Shown: in pieces, positions 10,690 through 20,748 of the stretch
Numbering within the stretch: the first letter of the stretch is position 1
Layout: every line of letters starts with the position of its first letter
From: Neonectria sp. B-13
Taxonomy: Eukaryota > Ascomycota > Sordariomycetes > Hypocreales > Nectriaceae
NCBI GenBank assembly: GCA_002682825.1
Contig: NOKP01000002.1
Location: 3,103,378 to 3,167,377, forward strand
DNA length: 64,000 nt
Direction: 5' to 3'
Notes under the pieces: generated by a model
Databases searched by the model: none
Told to the model about the DNA's origin: nothing
Seen by the model: only the letters and a program-made list of their open reading frames with translations
Made by a program: the position numbers and the translations under genes

Positions 10690-12162
10690 ATGAAGTGGCT
10701 ACCCGTAGTCGCCGCGGTCTCAGTTGCAGCAGCCAACAACGCTGTCAAGACCTTTCCCGCTGATCTGGATAACACCGATCCCCGTAAGTACTCGCTCATC
10801 CTTCTTCGTCTTGATGCCGTGCCTGAGCTCACACAGCCCGCAGAATCCATTCGAGATGTCGCAGCCAGCTTGGCATTCGACGCCATGTCCTACTACAAGG
10901 GTAACTACTCCGACTATCCCAAGGATCTCGGTGATCTCCAAGACCCGTATTACTGGTGGGTCGCCGGCGCCCTCTGGGGAGCCATGCTCGACTATTATCA
11001 CTTCACAAACGATGCCACGTACAATGACGTGGTCATCGAGGCTCTCCTGGGCCCGACCAACCTCGGCAAGAACGAGGACTACATGCCTGAAGAGCACCGC
11101 GACGAGGAGGGCAACGATGACCTCTTCTTCTGGGGCTCCGCCGTCATCTCCGCCGCCGAGCGCAACTTCCCCCAGCCCAACAAGGACCTCCCGTCGTGGC
11201 TCCAGATCGGAGAGAACGTCTTCAACGAGCTCGTCGATCGCTGGAACACGACCCACTGCGGCGGTGGCCTCCTGTGGCAGATCTATCCCGAGAACCCCAA
11301 CGGCATGAACTACAAGAACTCGGTCAGCAACGGCGGCTTCTTCCAGATCGCCGCCCGCCTGGCCCGCGCCACTGGCAACGACACCTACCTCGACTGGGCC
11401 GAGAAGATCTGGGACTGGTCCGACAGCGTTGGCTTCATCGACCCCAAGACGTGGCACGTCTACGACGGCGCCGACTCCAGCGACAACTGCGCCAAGACCA
11501 ACAAGTACTCCTTCTCTTACACCAGCGGCATCTACCTGTACGGCGCCGCCGTTATGGCCAACTACACCAAGAAGGCCGAGTGGACGACACGCACCGAGGG
11601 CCTCTTCAAGGGCACCGACTGGTTCTTCTCCCCCTACTCGAACTCCACCAACGTCATGTACGAGTCCGCCTGCGAAAAGGTCAACCGCTGTAACTACGAC
11701 ATGTCCACCTTCAAGGGGTACCTGTCCCGCTTCCTGTACCAGTCCACCCAGCTCGTCGCCTCGCTCCGTGAGCCCGTCGAGGCCCTCATGCTCCCCACCT
11801 CCGAGGCCGCGGCCAAGTCCTGCTCGGGCGGCGAGTACGGCCGCTCTTGCGGCATGCGCTGGTACGTCGGCGGCTACGACAACAACACCGGCCTCGGCCA
11901 GCAGATGTGCGCCCTCGAGGCCGTCCAGGGCCTGCTCATCGACAGCGCCCCTGCGCCGCTGCAGGGCGACGACATCAAGGTCATCCGCGAAACCAAATGG
12001 AACCCGAAGATCAAGGTCAAGAGCACGCCCACCACCACGTCCCAGGCTGCACCCACCGAGACCGAGACCAAGCCTACCGAGAGCGAAGATGCCGCCAACA
12101 TGGTCCGGGGCAACCTGGTCATGGCTTCGCTGACCGTCCTGCTCATCCTGGGACTGGCCTGA
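10690..12162 (+). CDS. GH76 endo-1,6-alpha-mannosidase, Dfg5/Dcw1 type, GPI-anchored
   Basis: Two exons, 10690-10783 and 10844-12162, 470 aa. The 60-base intron (GTAAGT...CAG) happens to be open in frame, so an unspliced reading would wrongly add 20 residues near position 31. A signal peptide (about 1-16) precedes a GH76 catalytic domain with the expected Asp-Asp pair in GNDDLFFWG (D123, D124), the tryptophan-rich YYWWVAGALWG and the SNGGFFQIAARLAR motif. A Thr/Ser/Pro linker and a hydrophobic tail (NLVMASLTVLLILGLA) indicate GPI anchoring. Family members act at the plasma membrane and wall and are thought to transfer GPI-anchored glycoproteins into the wall by cutting the GPI mannan core. 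Codons are strongly C-ending, consistent with good expression. Confidence 0.94.
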   Translation: MKWLPVVAAVSVAAANNAVKTFPADLDNTDPRKYSLILLRLDAVPELTQPAESIRDVAASLAFDAMSYYKGNYSDYPKDLGDLQDPYYWWVAGALWGAMLDYYHFTNDATYNDVVIEALLGPTNLGKNEDYMPEEHRDEEGNDDLFFWGSAVISAAERNFPQPNKDLPSWLQIGENVFNELVDRWNTTHCGGGLLWQIYPENPNGMNYKNSVSNGGFFQIAARLARATGNDTYLDWAEKIWDWSDSVGFIDPKTWHVYDGADSSDNCAKTNKYSFSYTSGIYLYGAAVMANYTKKAEWTTRTEGLFKGTDWFFSPYSNSTNVMYESACEKVNRCNYDMSTFKGYLSRFLYQSTQLVASLREPVEALMLPTSEAAAKSCSGGEYGRSCGMRWYVGGYDNNTGLGQQMCALEAVQGLLIDSAPAPLQGDDIKVIRETKWNPKIKVKSTPTTTSQAAPTETETKPTESEDAANMVRGNLVMASLTVLLILGLA

Positions 12163-12459
12163 GAATAGGGGGAAGAAGGAGAAAAGAACACGATGATACC
12201 CTCTCTTTATGTACATTTTTTACTCTAGAGGTTGGCACACGCAATGAGCTTGTGCCAGAGAGGCGTTTCACTTAGAACACATATTACTAGGCCCATATCA
12301 GGGAGCACGCGCACCAAAATACATAGACTTGGGCCGTACCTTGACCATTGTTTCTATAATTTACGAGATTATGTCTAGAGGAAACTAGACCTATGCTAGA
12401 ACGCCTTTTTTTTGTCTTCCCTCTCTTCTGCTCTATTCCCCCTTTGTATTTGCCGTATT

Positions 12460-13726
12460 CTATGAGCCTCTCACCTCGTTAAGTGTCGTCCGCAGCTCTT
12501 CCAGAAATCGCGTCACCTCAGGTTCGGTGCCAATGGTGATGCGCAGACATCCTAGACAACCGTGCTCCTTGCCTCTGAACCGAACGACAACGCCCTTGGT
12601 CTCAGCCAGCTTCTCGTACACGGCCAGCGCAGTCGCATTGTCCGGGGCGCCTGCTGCATTGAGCATCTCAAAGAGCAGGAAGTTGCTCTCAGTGCCACCA
12701 CGCAGGCGGCCGACGCCAGGGATCTTGGACAGCTCTGCGAGGATGCGGTCCCGCTGGCGGATGATCTTGGCGCGGTTGTCGCGCATCACGGCCAGACCCT
12801 TGTCGGAGACGGCGTAGGATGCGAGGGCGCTGGTAGGGCTGGAGATGTTGTAGGGGGCCTTGAGGCTGTTGAGGAGGGCGGCGATGGGGGGCGAGGTGAA
12901 GGCGGCGCCGAGGCGGATGCCAGCCATACCAAAGGCCTTGGAGAGGGTCTGCATGACTACGAGGTTGGGGAACTCGGTCACCCACTCGGCGAGGGAGGCA
13001 TCCTCGAAGGCGAAGTCGATGTAGGCCTCGTCGAGAACAACGACGCCGTTCCACGTGGGGTGGTTGAGGATCTGCTGGACGTCGGATTTGGCGAGAAGCG
13101 AGCCGGTGGGGTTTCCGGGCGAGCACAGATACACGAGCTTGATGTTGTCCTCGTTGGTGAGCGCATCGAGGATCGCAGGGACATCCAGGGCGAAGGTCGG
13201 GGCCGGCAGCAGGGGCACCTTGACGATGGCGACGTCGTTGACCTGGGCGGACACGGCGTACATGCCGTAGGTGGGCGGGCAGGTGAGGATGCGGTCGCGG
13301 CCGGGGACGCAGAAGCAGCGCAGGAGGGCGTCGATGGCCTCATCGCTGCCCACGCCGACGAAGAGGTTGTCGGGCGTGAGCGTCTTGGGCGTGTGGGCGT
13401 GGGTGTTGCGGAGCGCGCAGAGCTGCTGCTTCAGGACGGCCTGGTGGGGGTCGGGATAGCGGTGCAGGCCGAGGAAGTCGACGTCGACGCCGGTGCTGGC
13501 GACGTCGGGCGAGATGGACGGCCCGTAGGCATTCTCGTTGGCGTCGAGGAGGATGTTGGTGCCGTCATCCTTGTAGTCGCTGTGGTGGTTGTTGGTCAGT
13601 TGTGGTGGTCGCGGGGCAGATATCTTCAAGGCGGGGGAGGGGCAAAACTTGCTCTCGCGCGCAGCGGTAGGGTTGGAGGGCGAGGATGTTGGGCCGGGCA
13701 CAGGCCTGGAGGTTAAAGGGGGACAT
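12460..13726 (-). CDS. HIS5: Histidinol-phosphate aminotransferase
   Basis: Minus strand, exons 13726-13653 and 13579-12460, 397 aa. The PLP-dependent class II aminotransferase makes L-histidinol phosphate from imidazole-acetol phosphate and glutamate in histidine synthesis. Visible motifs are LLDANENAYGP near residue 35, SPGNPTG (178-184), the DEAYIDF strand and the TLSKAFG motif with the PLP lysine at K239. The exon join gives a well-formed N-terminus (CARPNILALQPYRCAR then DDYKDDG) only if the first intron starts GCAAGT and ends CAG (73 bases), so a GC-AG intron is proposed. An unspliced reading from an ATG at 13788 is possible but gives a low-complexity N-terminus. The 3' ends of this gene and the GH76 gene converge about 300 bases apart. 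Confidence 0.93.
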
Positions 13727-14535
13727 TGCAGCTCGAGAGGATGAATTGAGAGGAATTGAATGGGCGATGGTCGACTTGGTTTGCTCAATCGGTTGAAGTT
13801 GGCGCGTCGGGCTCGACTTAAGCGTTCTTGATGCCCCGCCGACGCCGGAGGGGAGAGTCATCCGCTTTGGTGGGTCGCTGATAGGGAGGGAACTGCAAAT
13901 TCAATCTAGCCGGGGAGCGGGAGTGGACTGGCTACATGAGGATGACTGCATCGTCGTGGATTTCCCAGTCACAGATGCCTGTATCTGCAATTTGATCCGG
14001 CTGCTCGAGGCTTAGCCGCACACAGTTGACTCACTGGCTCGCGATGCGTCAGTCTGTGGTATTCGCGATGGGGTTGGAAGACGCGGGTGACTACCCTGCA
14101 CACTAGGAAATTGATCACATTTGCTCCGGTTCTCGTATCTCACAACGCCGATATGATATTTCCATTGGAGAAGTAGGTGGAACAGCTGTTGGCTAACTAC
14201 CATCTCTCTTTTTTCTGTGTGACATTTCCTGACGTGGATATATGCTTTGGTTTTATGCGGCGGGGTGAGGGGTTCCTTCAAGCATTTTATCTAGGTTGGT
14301 GAGTGTTGTGTTAACGAAAGAAGACACTGGATAATGCCATTACGCCACATGGCTGGAGACAAGAAATAGAGCCAAGAAATGCTAAGAGAGCACCGTAGTA
14401 CTAGTGCATAGAATTAGCAGTGGATTGATGGCATGCTCCTAAGTCTTGCTGAAACAGCATTGCCCGGATCGTACATATTGTGCCATGTTCAGACGATATA
14501 TAGGAAAATAAAGCCTCTCAACCCCATCAAACATC
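13727..14535. other. Spacer between HIS5 and the first tRNA-Arg
   Basis: No gene is recognised. HIS5 transcription should start in the proximal part. The distal part is AT-richer than the neighbouring genic DNA. Confidence 0.5.
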
Positions 14536-14663
14536 GGTCGCGTGGCCCAATGGGTAAGCATTATCATATATCTTGGATACCAACCAACATTTAACTAACA
14601 GCATCTTCAGCAAGGCGTCTGACTACGAATCAGGAGATCGTGGGTTCGAGCCCCACCGTGACC
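14536..14663 (+). tRNA. tRNA-Arg(ACG) with a D-loop spliceosomal-type intron, copy A
   Basis: 5' part 14536-14553, insertion 14554-14610 (57 bases), 3' part 14611-14663. Joined, the 71-base RNA folds cleanly: acceptor GGTCGCG/CGTGACC, D-stem GCC/GGC, anticodon stem TCTGA/TCAGG with loop CTACGAA (anticodon ACG), T-stem GTGGG/CCCAC around TTCGAGC. There is no intron at the usual 37/38 site. The insertion falls after the GG of the D-loop, starts GTAAGC, contains AACTAAC and ends CAG 11 bases later, the pattern of the mRNA introns in neighbouring genes. The A box (TGGCCCAATGG) ends exactly at the insertion and the B box (GGTTCGAGCCC) is intact. A T4 terminator lies at 14669-14672. The tRNA call is firm; the splicing mechanism is inferred. 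Confidence 0.93.
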
Positions 14664-15258
14664 TAAACTTTTGACCTTGCAGGCAACTGTGAGATTTAAT
14701 TTTTGCTGCTTATGGTACCTCTGTTTAATGTAGAGAGTCTGGCATCTTATCGTTTCAGCACGAACATTGACGGGATTCTATTGATTTTCTTCCTAGGTGG
14801 ACTTCAATCTGCTTGAGCATATTGAACTTCGCCGTCGGCAGTCAACAGGCCTTACTTAACAAGCTAGTTAATGCGTTGTAACTGTAAATCATAGTCCTCA
14901 TTGTTTAAACCGACGACCAGAGCAATGCAGTGAGTGACAAGCGGAAAGCAATGGTCCAGTCGGACTGGAATTTTAGATTTACTAACCCGCCAATGTCATT
15001 GATCTGCGTTAGAGGTTACCAGGGGCCGAGGTCCTTCTAAAGCGACTCTTGGGGTCGGAAGGGATTGACGTAGAAAGTCGTCTTCAGGGCTAAAAAGTCT
15101 GCTATTCACTTCTAATATACCCTTTCCCACTAGGATCGAAAACAGCAACTAGGTTTTCAGCATGAGTGGGGATGGAGATCGACAACGCAGCGAACGTCCT
15201 TGTGGATGAGAGAATGAGGAATGAGCAAAATGGTGAGAACGTTCAACAAAAAAGTGAA
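14664..15258. other. Spacer between tRNA-Arg copies A and B
   Basis: AT-rich DNA holding the RNA polymerase III terminators of both flanking, convergent tRNA genes and no recognisable coding sequence. Confidence 0.6.
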
Positions 15259-15383
15259 GGTCACGGTGGGGCTCGAACCCACGATCTCCTGATTCGTAGT
15301 CAGACGCCTTGCTGGAGGTTTGTTAGTTGATTGTTGCAGATGTGATAAGTTGTAGTGTGACATACCCATTGGGCCACGCGACC
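15259..15383 (-). tRNA. tRNA-Arg(ACG) with a D-loop spliceosomal-type intron, copy B
   Basis: Minus strand: 5' part 15383-15366, insertion 15365-15312 (54 bases), 3' part 15311-15259. Both tRNA parts are identical base for base to copy A. The insertion has a different body sequence but begins GTATGT (the commonest fungal mRNA donor), has AACTAAC and ends CAG 10 bases after that motif. A run of six T on the minus strand (15253-15248) follows the gene as a terminator. This copy points toward copy A. Confidence 0.93.
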
Positions 15384-17523
15384 GTGTGGTTGTTGTTGGT
15401 GCCGTCGTTACTTTAGTATAGTGACCTTAGTGACCCCACCATGAAGACACCAAACCGGCCCAAATCGGAGGAGCCCGTATTGCTAACGTGACAGCAGCAG
15501 TCTCCGTGCTCGAAAGGAGAAGTATTAATTGAGCGAAGATATCGCGCTCCTAAGATGCAGATGACTCGGATGACGACGTAAGGGAACATGCGGAGGAGGA
15601 AAAGTACAGGAGGAGTGAGTGGATGTGGAAGCTGACTTCACTAAGAGGTGAAATGGACCAGCCGACAGCGCATGGCTAAACATGAACGACCTTGCTGTAA
15701 ACGAATCAATCCACCGAAGCCCGTGATGCCTAGTCTTCTGCTGACAACTAAGGCGGAGGAGACTGCCAATGTTTTCTTCCGGCAAATTATACCCAAATCA
15801 AGTCTTACACCACCTCGCTCCTCGAGATCGCCTCTGCTGTCCCATCTGGCTCTGGGATATAATTGCCCCGAGAGGAGACGTAATCATCCCAGACTGTTAA
15901 TGGATTTGTACTCATTGTTGTACCGTGGGCTGTTACTAATTTCTTATTCATTGGAGCCGCGAGAAGATATCCCACATCGAAAGTAGCAACGCCTTCTTAA
16001 GAATACACTGACAAGAAACCATTTCTTCCTTCGCTCTTATAATTGCATTCCCTTGTTCTACGACAAAAAGCACCTTCTATTCAAGAGATAATAAGAGAGT
16101 AAGTCGAAAGCAGAAAAAAAACACAGCAAGTACAGGTTAGTGACACCCCTTCCTCTGGATGATGATGATTATGATAATGATGATGAAGTTACTTAATTGA
16201 CTTCCTAGAACCTTGACACCAAGCCCAGATAAAGCTCGCAATAGCCTTCCCCAAAACCTCCAAAGTGGTCTCTGGCTCAGTCTGATGATATTTCGCTGGT
16301 GAAGAATCACCTCACAGACAGTCTTATTCAGACTATTTCAACAAAATTGTTCGAATATGATACAAGCCTTAGCGGGAAACTTGCCTCGTACCTAGTAAAG
16401 GCTCTGTGTAATTTTCTGGAACTGCTGCGTTGGAAGTCATGGGAAATTATCCAACATTTTGCACTGATACGTCTGAATATGGTGAGTGTGCGGATCCGAC
16501 ATATCCGTGGATAAGAATGCCCCCCAAGAAAGGCTTACAGGCAAATCATAACAAAGTCATCGACATGTGGGATCGATGGCACCAGCGAGAACACACAGCT
16601 GATCGCAACCGTTTGCGGCGTGACAAGTACGTATGGTGGCAATCCTCCGCGGGCATTAAGAAGCTGCACGACCAACATACCGACAACACCCTGATGTTAC
16701 CTCACCTGCTGGTGGTTCTGGCTGTCTGTACACCGGCATAGAAATGGATTGCTCGGAAAGAAACCTTTATGTATTCCTTGATGGTTGGAAGCATCCAAGT
16801 GCAGGCTCACCTCAACAATGGAGAAATAGAGAGGCTCGTAGTTGGCTGCCCTCGCCTCGAGACCATGTTTTCCCCACACCCCGCATTCTATGTACAGACG
16901 ACCCATGGACGAGGCCATCAACTTCGTCGTTGAAATTTCAGGTCCGACGGATGTGCTCATCCTGGATTATTATCTTATCCGCAGGGGAATTGACAAGGAG
17001 AACCCGGCGGGACAATGTCATCTCCGTGGCCACGAGAGCCGTGTGGTTCTTGTCGCAAGGACGAGGAACTTTGGAAAGGAGACCGGTGTGCAGCTGGACA
17101 TGGCCAGATCCCCAAGGTCATCACAAAGATATACGCCGTTAATTTGAGCGTTAGCCATTCGCCTATAGATATTCCACTGAAGTGAGCCAGACAGTCCCCA
17201 GACACCCCAGAGTCGTAGTGGGCTTTCGAAGCATTAAATACACATGCGGAGTTGGAGGGCTGGAGTCTCTGACAGCGTATCGAAAAGAAAGTACAAGATG
17301 ACGGAGGATACTGCAGCTAATTCAAGGGCTCACCAGACCTGATTGACCACAACGTGTGCCTTGTGATTGCATTGAGCTGATTGATGAAGGTAAGTTGCCA
17401 GGTTCGCACTTCGGGAGCCAGACCACGTGATAAGCCCCGCAGACGCCTCGAATATCTCCACACTAAGCGCATGCCCACAATATAGAGCACAGAATCGAGC
17501 CGTTTAACTCATCAAAACTACAC
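15384..17523. other. Spacer with unassigned short reading frames
   Basis: No confident gene. It has a GAT-rich tract near 16159-16187. Between about 16300 and 17150 several plus-strand frames have fairly protein-like composition, for example 16430-16741 (with YGECADPTYPWIRMPPKK) and 16842-17147 (with MDEAINFVVEISGPTDVLIL), but they lie in different frames and no set of introns I can see joins them. They may belong to an unrecognised spliced gene or a decayed one. Confidence 0.35.
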
Positions 17524-17646
17524 GGTCGCGTGGCCCAATGGGTAAGCATTTCTAAAGCTGTCAATGATGATTTCATAACTAACAATCCTCAAGCAAGGCG
17601 TCTGACTACGAATCAGGAGATCGTGGGTTCGAGCCCCACCGTGACC
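17524..17646 (+). tRNA. tRNA-Arg(ACG) with a D-loop spliceosomal-type intron, copy C
   Basis: 5' part 17524-17541, insertion 17542-17593 (52 bases, the shortest of the four), 3' part 17594-17646. The tRNA parts are identical to copies A, B and D. The insertion begins GTAAGC, contains AACTAAC and ends AAG 10 bases later, so it is the only copy with an AAG rather than CAG acceptor. A T5 terminator follows at 17652-17656. Confidence 0.93.
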
Positions 17647-17789
17647 TTCTCTTTTTGCTCTACCATCTGAATACTTCATTCACTTTTTGTTAACATCGGA
17701 CCAATTCGACATTAGAACAGCATGGCAAGCAAGGTGATCTAACAAGCAATTCCCAATTTATTTGACTATGAACTGATAACTAAACTTGT

Positions 17790-17842
17790 CTAGTAAGTTG
17801 TTGGAGTGTGAACTATGAGGTTGTGGGTTCCCTGCTGTGACT
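17790..17842 (+). pseudogene. Decayed 3' half of a tRNA-Arg(ACG) gene
   Basis: The stretch aligns by eye to the 3' part of the neighbouring tRNA-Arg genes: it keeps a TAAG-like start, GTGAA where the others have ACGAA, a nearly intact GTGGGTTC of the T-arm and a damaged TGTGAC acceptor end, then a T-run at about 17846. Directly before it is AACTAAAC followed by CTAG, which looks like the branch and acceptor of a degenerated D-loop intron. The 5' half is not clearly recognisable and the T-stem no longer pairs fully. It sits between copies C and D, as expected for a dead member of the same family. Confidence 0.6.
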
Positions 17843-17921
17843 GTTGTTTTTGCTTTGTTCAGGATGCTTGGCTTCCACAATATGGTACGCAAAATCAAGA
17901 AAAATTCCAATGAAACCACCC

Positions 17922-18047
17922 GGTCGCGTGGCCCAATGGGTAAGCAGCATTCACAAACACTCGCCATGAAACAAGCAACTAACACACAATCCAGCAAGGC
18001 GTCTGACTACGAATCAGGAGATCGTGGGTTCGAGCCCCACCGTGACC
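17922..18047 (+). tRNA. tRNA-Arg(ACG) with a D-loop spliceosomal-type intron, copy D
   Basis: 5' part 17922-17939, insertion 17940-17994 (55 bases), 3' part 17995-18047. The tRNA parts again match the other three copies exactly. The insertion starts GTAAGC, contains AACTAAC and ends CAG 11 bases later. Its body is AC-rich and does not resemble the other three beyond the first few bases and these signals. A T5 terminator lies at 18053-18057. Same orientation as copies A and C. Confidence 0.93.
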
Positions 18048-19137
18048 TTTACTTTTTGCTCTTTCTTTCTGCTGTTGTTCACGATATGAGTCGATTCGAC
18101 GTGTTTAACTAAGGTCGACATGACATACTGTACACCAGGACACGGCTTCCAAGTAAACGTGTCTAAAGCCTGGGCGTTACCAGTTGTGGCCTCTCAATTT
18201 AAGGCATTGATGTACCTACCTTGTACTTTGTAGGCTACCGGTTGTTATGGTGCTCTTGGATAGGCTAGCGCTGTTAGATGAAGAAGAAAATTTCCCAGCC
18301 GTTACCAAAGCGCGAGCCTCATCTTTTGCCAACACAACAAAACGAAACAGTGATAGTGTCGGCCAACTGTGACTACGTTTGACCGTACGAATAAACGCGT
18401 TCACCGCTCGACAGCCGCTTGTCTCACTCTAGCCGCGCTGCCCTGGTACGATCCATTGCCCGTGGTCAATCGTCATTGCTGTTCGACCCCCGTCAAACGG
18501 TCAAATCAAACTATTGCGACCCCCAGGTCGAGACGGTCGCACGCCACCATCCTCGGACCAGGCAGGCCACCTAAATCCTGATCATACCCTGGGACCAGGA
18601 CTCAGGAGCGTCAACCCGGTACTTGTTCCCCTGTGCTTTGTGCTTGTGCTTTGTGCTCTGTCCAGTCAAGCATCAACCGGCCGCCGAGATATACTTGATA
18701 CGCTGCATGCAGGGCGGCACCTGGTCGCACACAGTCCGCGTCCGCGGCGTCGAATAGCCGTGACGGAAGCGGTCAACCTCCGGCCACCTCGCCCCACACA
18801 ACCTCGCTCAACGTCGTCTCTCAGCTCTGCGATTCCAATCCCGGCCCGCGTCCACAGCCTCCAGGCCTTCGCCCGTTGTCTGAGCGTGTCTGCCCAGCCC
18901 GATCCCGACCCCGACCGACCCATAGCCCGCCCAGTGCCATCGACCGACCGAGTCGCGCCCATCGCGCCCATCCATCGAACCGTCCGTCGCCTGTCGCCTG
19001 TCGCCTGTCGCCTGCCGCCTGTCGCCTGCCGCAGCGAGCACGCCCTTGGACGCCCTGCCGCTGCCACTGACGCCCTCCGCTCCGCCTCCCCTTCCGCTGC
19101 TACCGCTCCCGCCGCGATCAAGCGCCGCCCTGCCGCC
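18048..19137. other. Spacer and probable leader of the SS18/Snf11-like gene
   Basis: No gene is recognised in the first part. The final 300 bases are C/T-rich with direct repeats of CCTGTCG/CCTGCCG near 18985-19035 and carry the promoter and leader of the following gene. The frame of its first exon is open upstream to 18514, but the composition there is not protein-like. Confidence 0.5.
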
Positions 19138-20748
19138 ATGTACTCCGCCGGCTATGGCTTTGCCAACAATGCTGCTCCCTCCTTCAACAACGCCGCCCCA
19201 CAGCAGCCCGGAGCCCAGTCGACCGGCCAGCAGGTCATGTACAACCAGCAGCAACAGTTCGCCGGCATGGCTCCTTCTTTTGCCCCTGGCGCGAACCCTC
19301 AGATGATTCCCGGCGGTCCTGCAGGAATGATGCCGAACGCCGCCATGCCTCACATCGCGGCCAATGGCCAGAGTAAGTCGCTCTCTTTGTCCTGGTTCCA
19401 TGCCCATCCCAGCGCGCTTCAACACGCCTAGGCCTTGGTCGAGTCGTTACATCGACTCTGCCACACAGGTGTTTGATTGATACCAGCTTCCCTCCACACG
19501 GGGGGAATGCCTGGCGCCGAGCGCGTCGTGGGACAAACACGCGACCGGTTTGCGCCAAACCCCACCGTCACCCCCCCTCGTGAAGTCGACACCTGACTTA
19601 CTGGTGAAAGTGGCAGGATACCAACAGCAATTCCCTGGTGCGCCCTACGGCCAAGTCGTTCCCTCGACGGTCGGTCCTCAGGGCTTTGGCCCCAACTACA
19701 TGATGGCTGGCGGCATGCAAGGCTTTCCTATGAATCAGGCGGGAATGCCTCAGCAACCTCAGATGATGCACCGCTTGCCTCAGCAGCCGCAACAGCAGCA
19801 GCCACCTCCAAACCCGGCGGCAATGGGCCAAGTCGGAACCCCCCAACGACCCCCAAGCGCGGCCCAGGGCACGCCTAATAATGCGGTACCTTCGCAACCA
19901 GGACAGTTCTCAACACCGCAGCCCCCTTCACAAGGCCAGACCCCGACGAGCCAGCAGCAACCGTCGGCTGGCATGTCCACACCGCAGACCCCGACATTCT
20001 CCATGAACCAGGGCGTGGCCGTTAACGGAGGCTCAGCCGTGGGAACTCCTCTGAGCCCGGGGACGGAATCACGGGACAAGGAGCGTTTTGCTCTGTTACT
20101 GGACATCAATCACGAACTGCTGTACGAGTCGATCCAGATCCAGGCGACGCAACAAGAGTTGAAAAAGGAACATGCCGCGGAGGGCAATGGCAATGGCAAT
20201 GGCAATGGAGGGGACAAGAAGCCAACAGAGGAAGAGACTTTGTTCCAACAAGATTATCTTCAGTACGTCGATTTCCACGCAGACTGCAGAACGATACTAA
20301 TATGTGATGTAGATGTATGCGGCGGCTACAAGCCAATCTTTCATACATGGCAGCCTTGGCGGATAGGAAACCCGAGGTCAAGGCGCCTCCTTGCCCGGCG
20401 TATCTCAGCGCCCCTCCTCTGAATCTCTCGCTGAAGCTGCGGCCCTTGCCGGCGGGTCCTGATGGCTCCGAGAACAACATTGACCCCGTGGCGGACCGAG
20501 ACGAGCGCGACAGGAGCATCAAGGATCTGTACACGAGGTTACAGGCCGTGTTCCCTGGGTTCGACTCCAAGAAAGAGCCGCTCTACCGCATGCCTCCACA
20601 GACAGGCGGACCGCAAGGCCAGAAGCCCGGCGGCGCGATGGGCGCGATGGGCGCAATGGCGAATCAGGCCAGCCCGACAGGCCAGAGGACGCCTCAAATG
20701 ACGAACATGCCAGCCCCGCCGATGCATCACCCTGGCATGCCCTCATAG
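19138..20748 (+). CDS. SS18/Snf11-like (SSXT-domain) chromatin-remodelling subunit
   Basis: Three exons: 19138-19372, 19617-20262, 20313-20748 (438 aa); introns of 244 (GTAAGT...CAG) and 50 bases (GTACGT...TAG). The protein is rich in Gln, Pro, Met and Gly. A conserved block begins near residue 230 (DKERFALLLDINHELLYESI), continues through a Gly/Asn insertion, and ends across the second intron in FQQDYLQCMRRLQANLSYMA followed by ALADRK. This pattern matches the SSXT domain of human SS18 and yeast Snf11, small subunits of SWI/SNF complexes that act in the nucleus. The C-terminus repeats GAMGAMGAM and ends in Pro/Met-rich sequence. The first intron is long for this window, and low-complexity flanks make the N-terminal exon less certain than the domain. 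Confidence 0.8.

Noticed and set aside
10720..12216. 498-codon minus-strand frame opposite the GH76 gene
   Set aside because: It is a mirror of the strongly GC3-biased coding strand; the plus strand has catalytic motifs, signal peptide and anchor signal, the minus frame has none.
12562..13716. 384-codon plus-strand frame opposite HIS5
   Set aside because: Gly/Val/Glu-rich mirror frame with no domain; HIS5 on the other strand is unambiguous.
14554..14610. The tRNA-Arg insertions read as archaeal- or algal-style bulge-helix-bulge introns
   Set aside because: I see no helix flanked by bulges at both junctions, and the shared signals are those of mRNA introns. The alternative is kept as a test and not ruled out experimentally.
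17410..17450. tRNA-like GGTTCGCACTTCGGGAGCC
   Set aside because: It resembles a B box only in part; no acceptor or anticodon arm can be folded around it.
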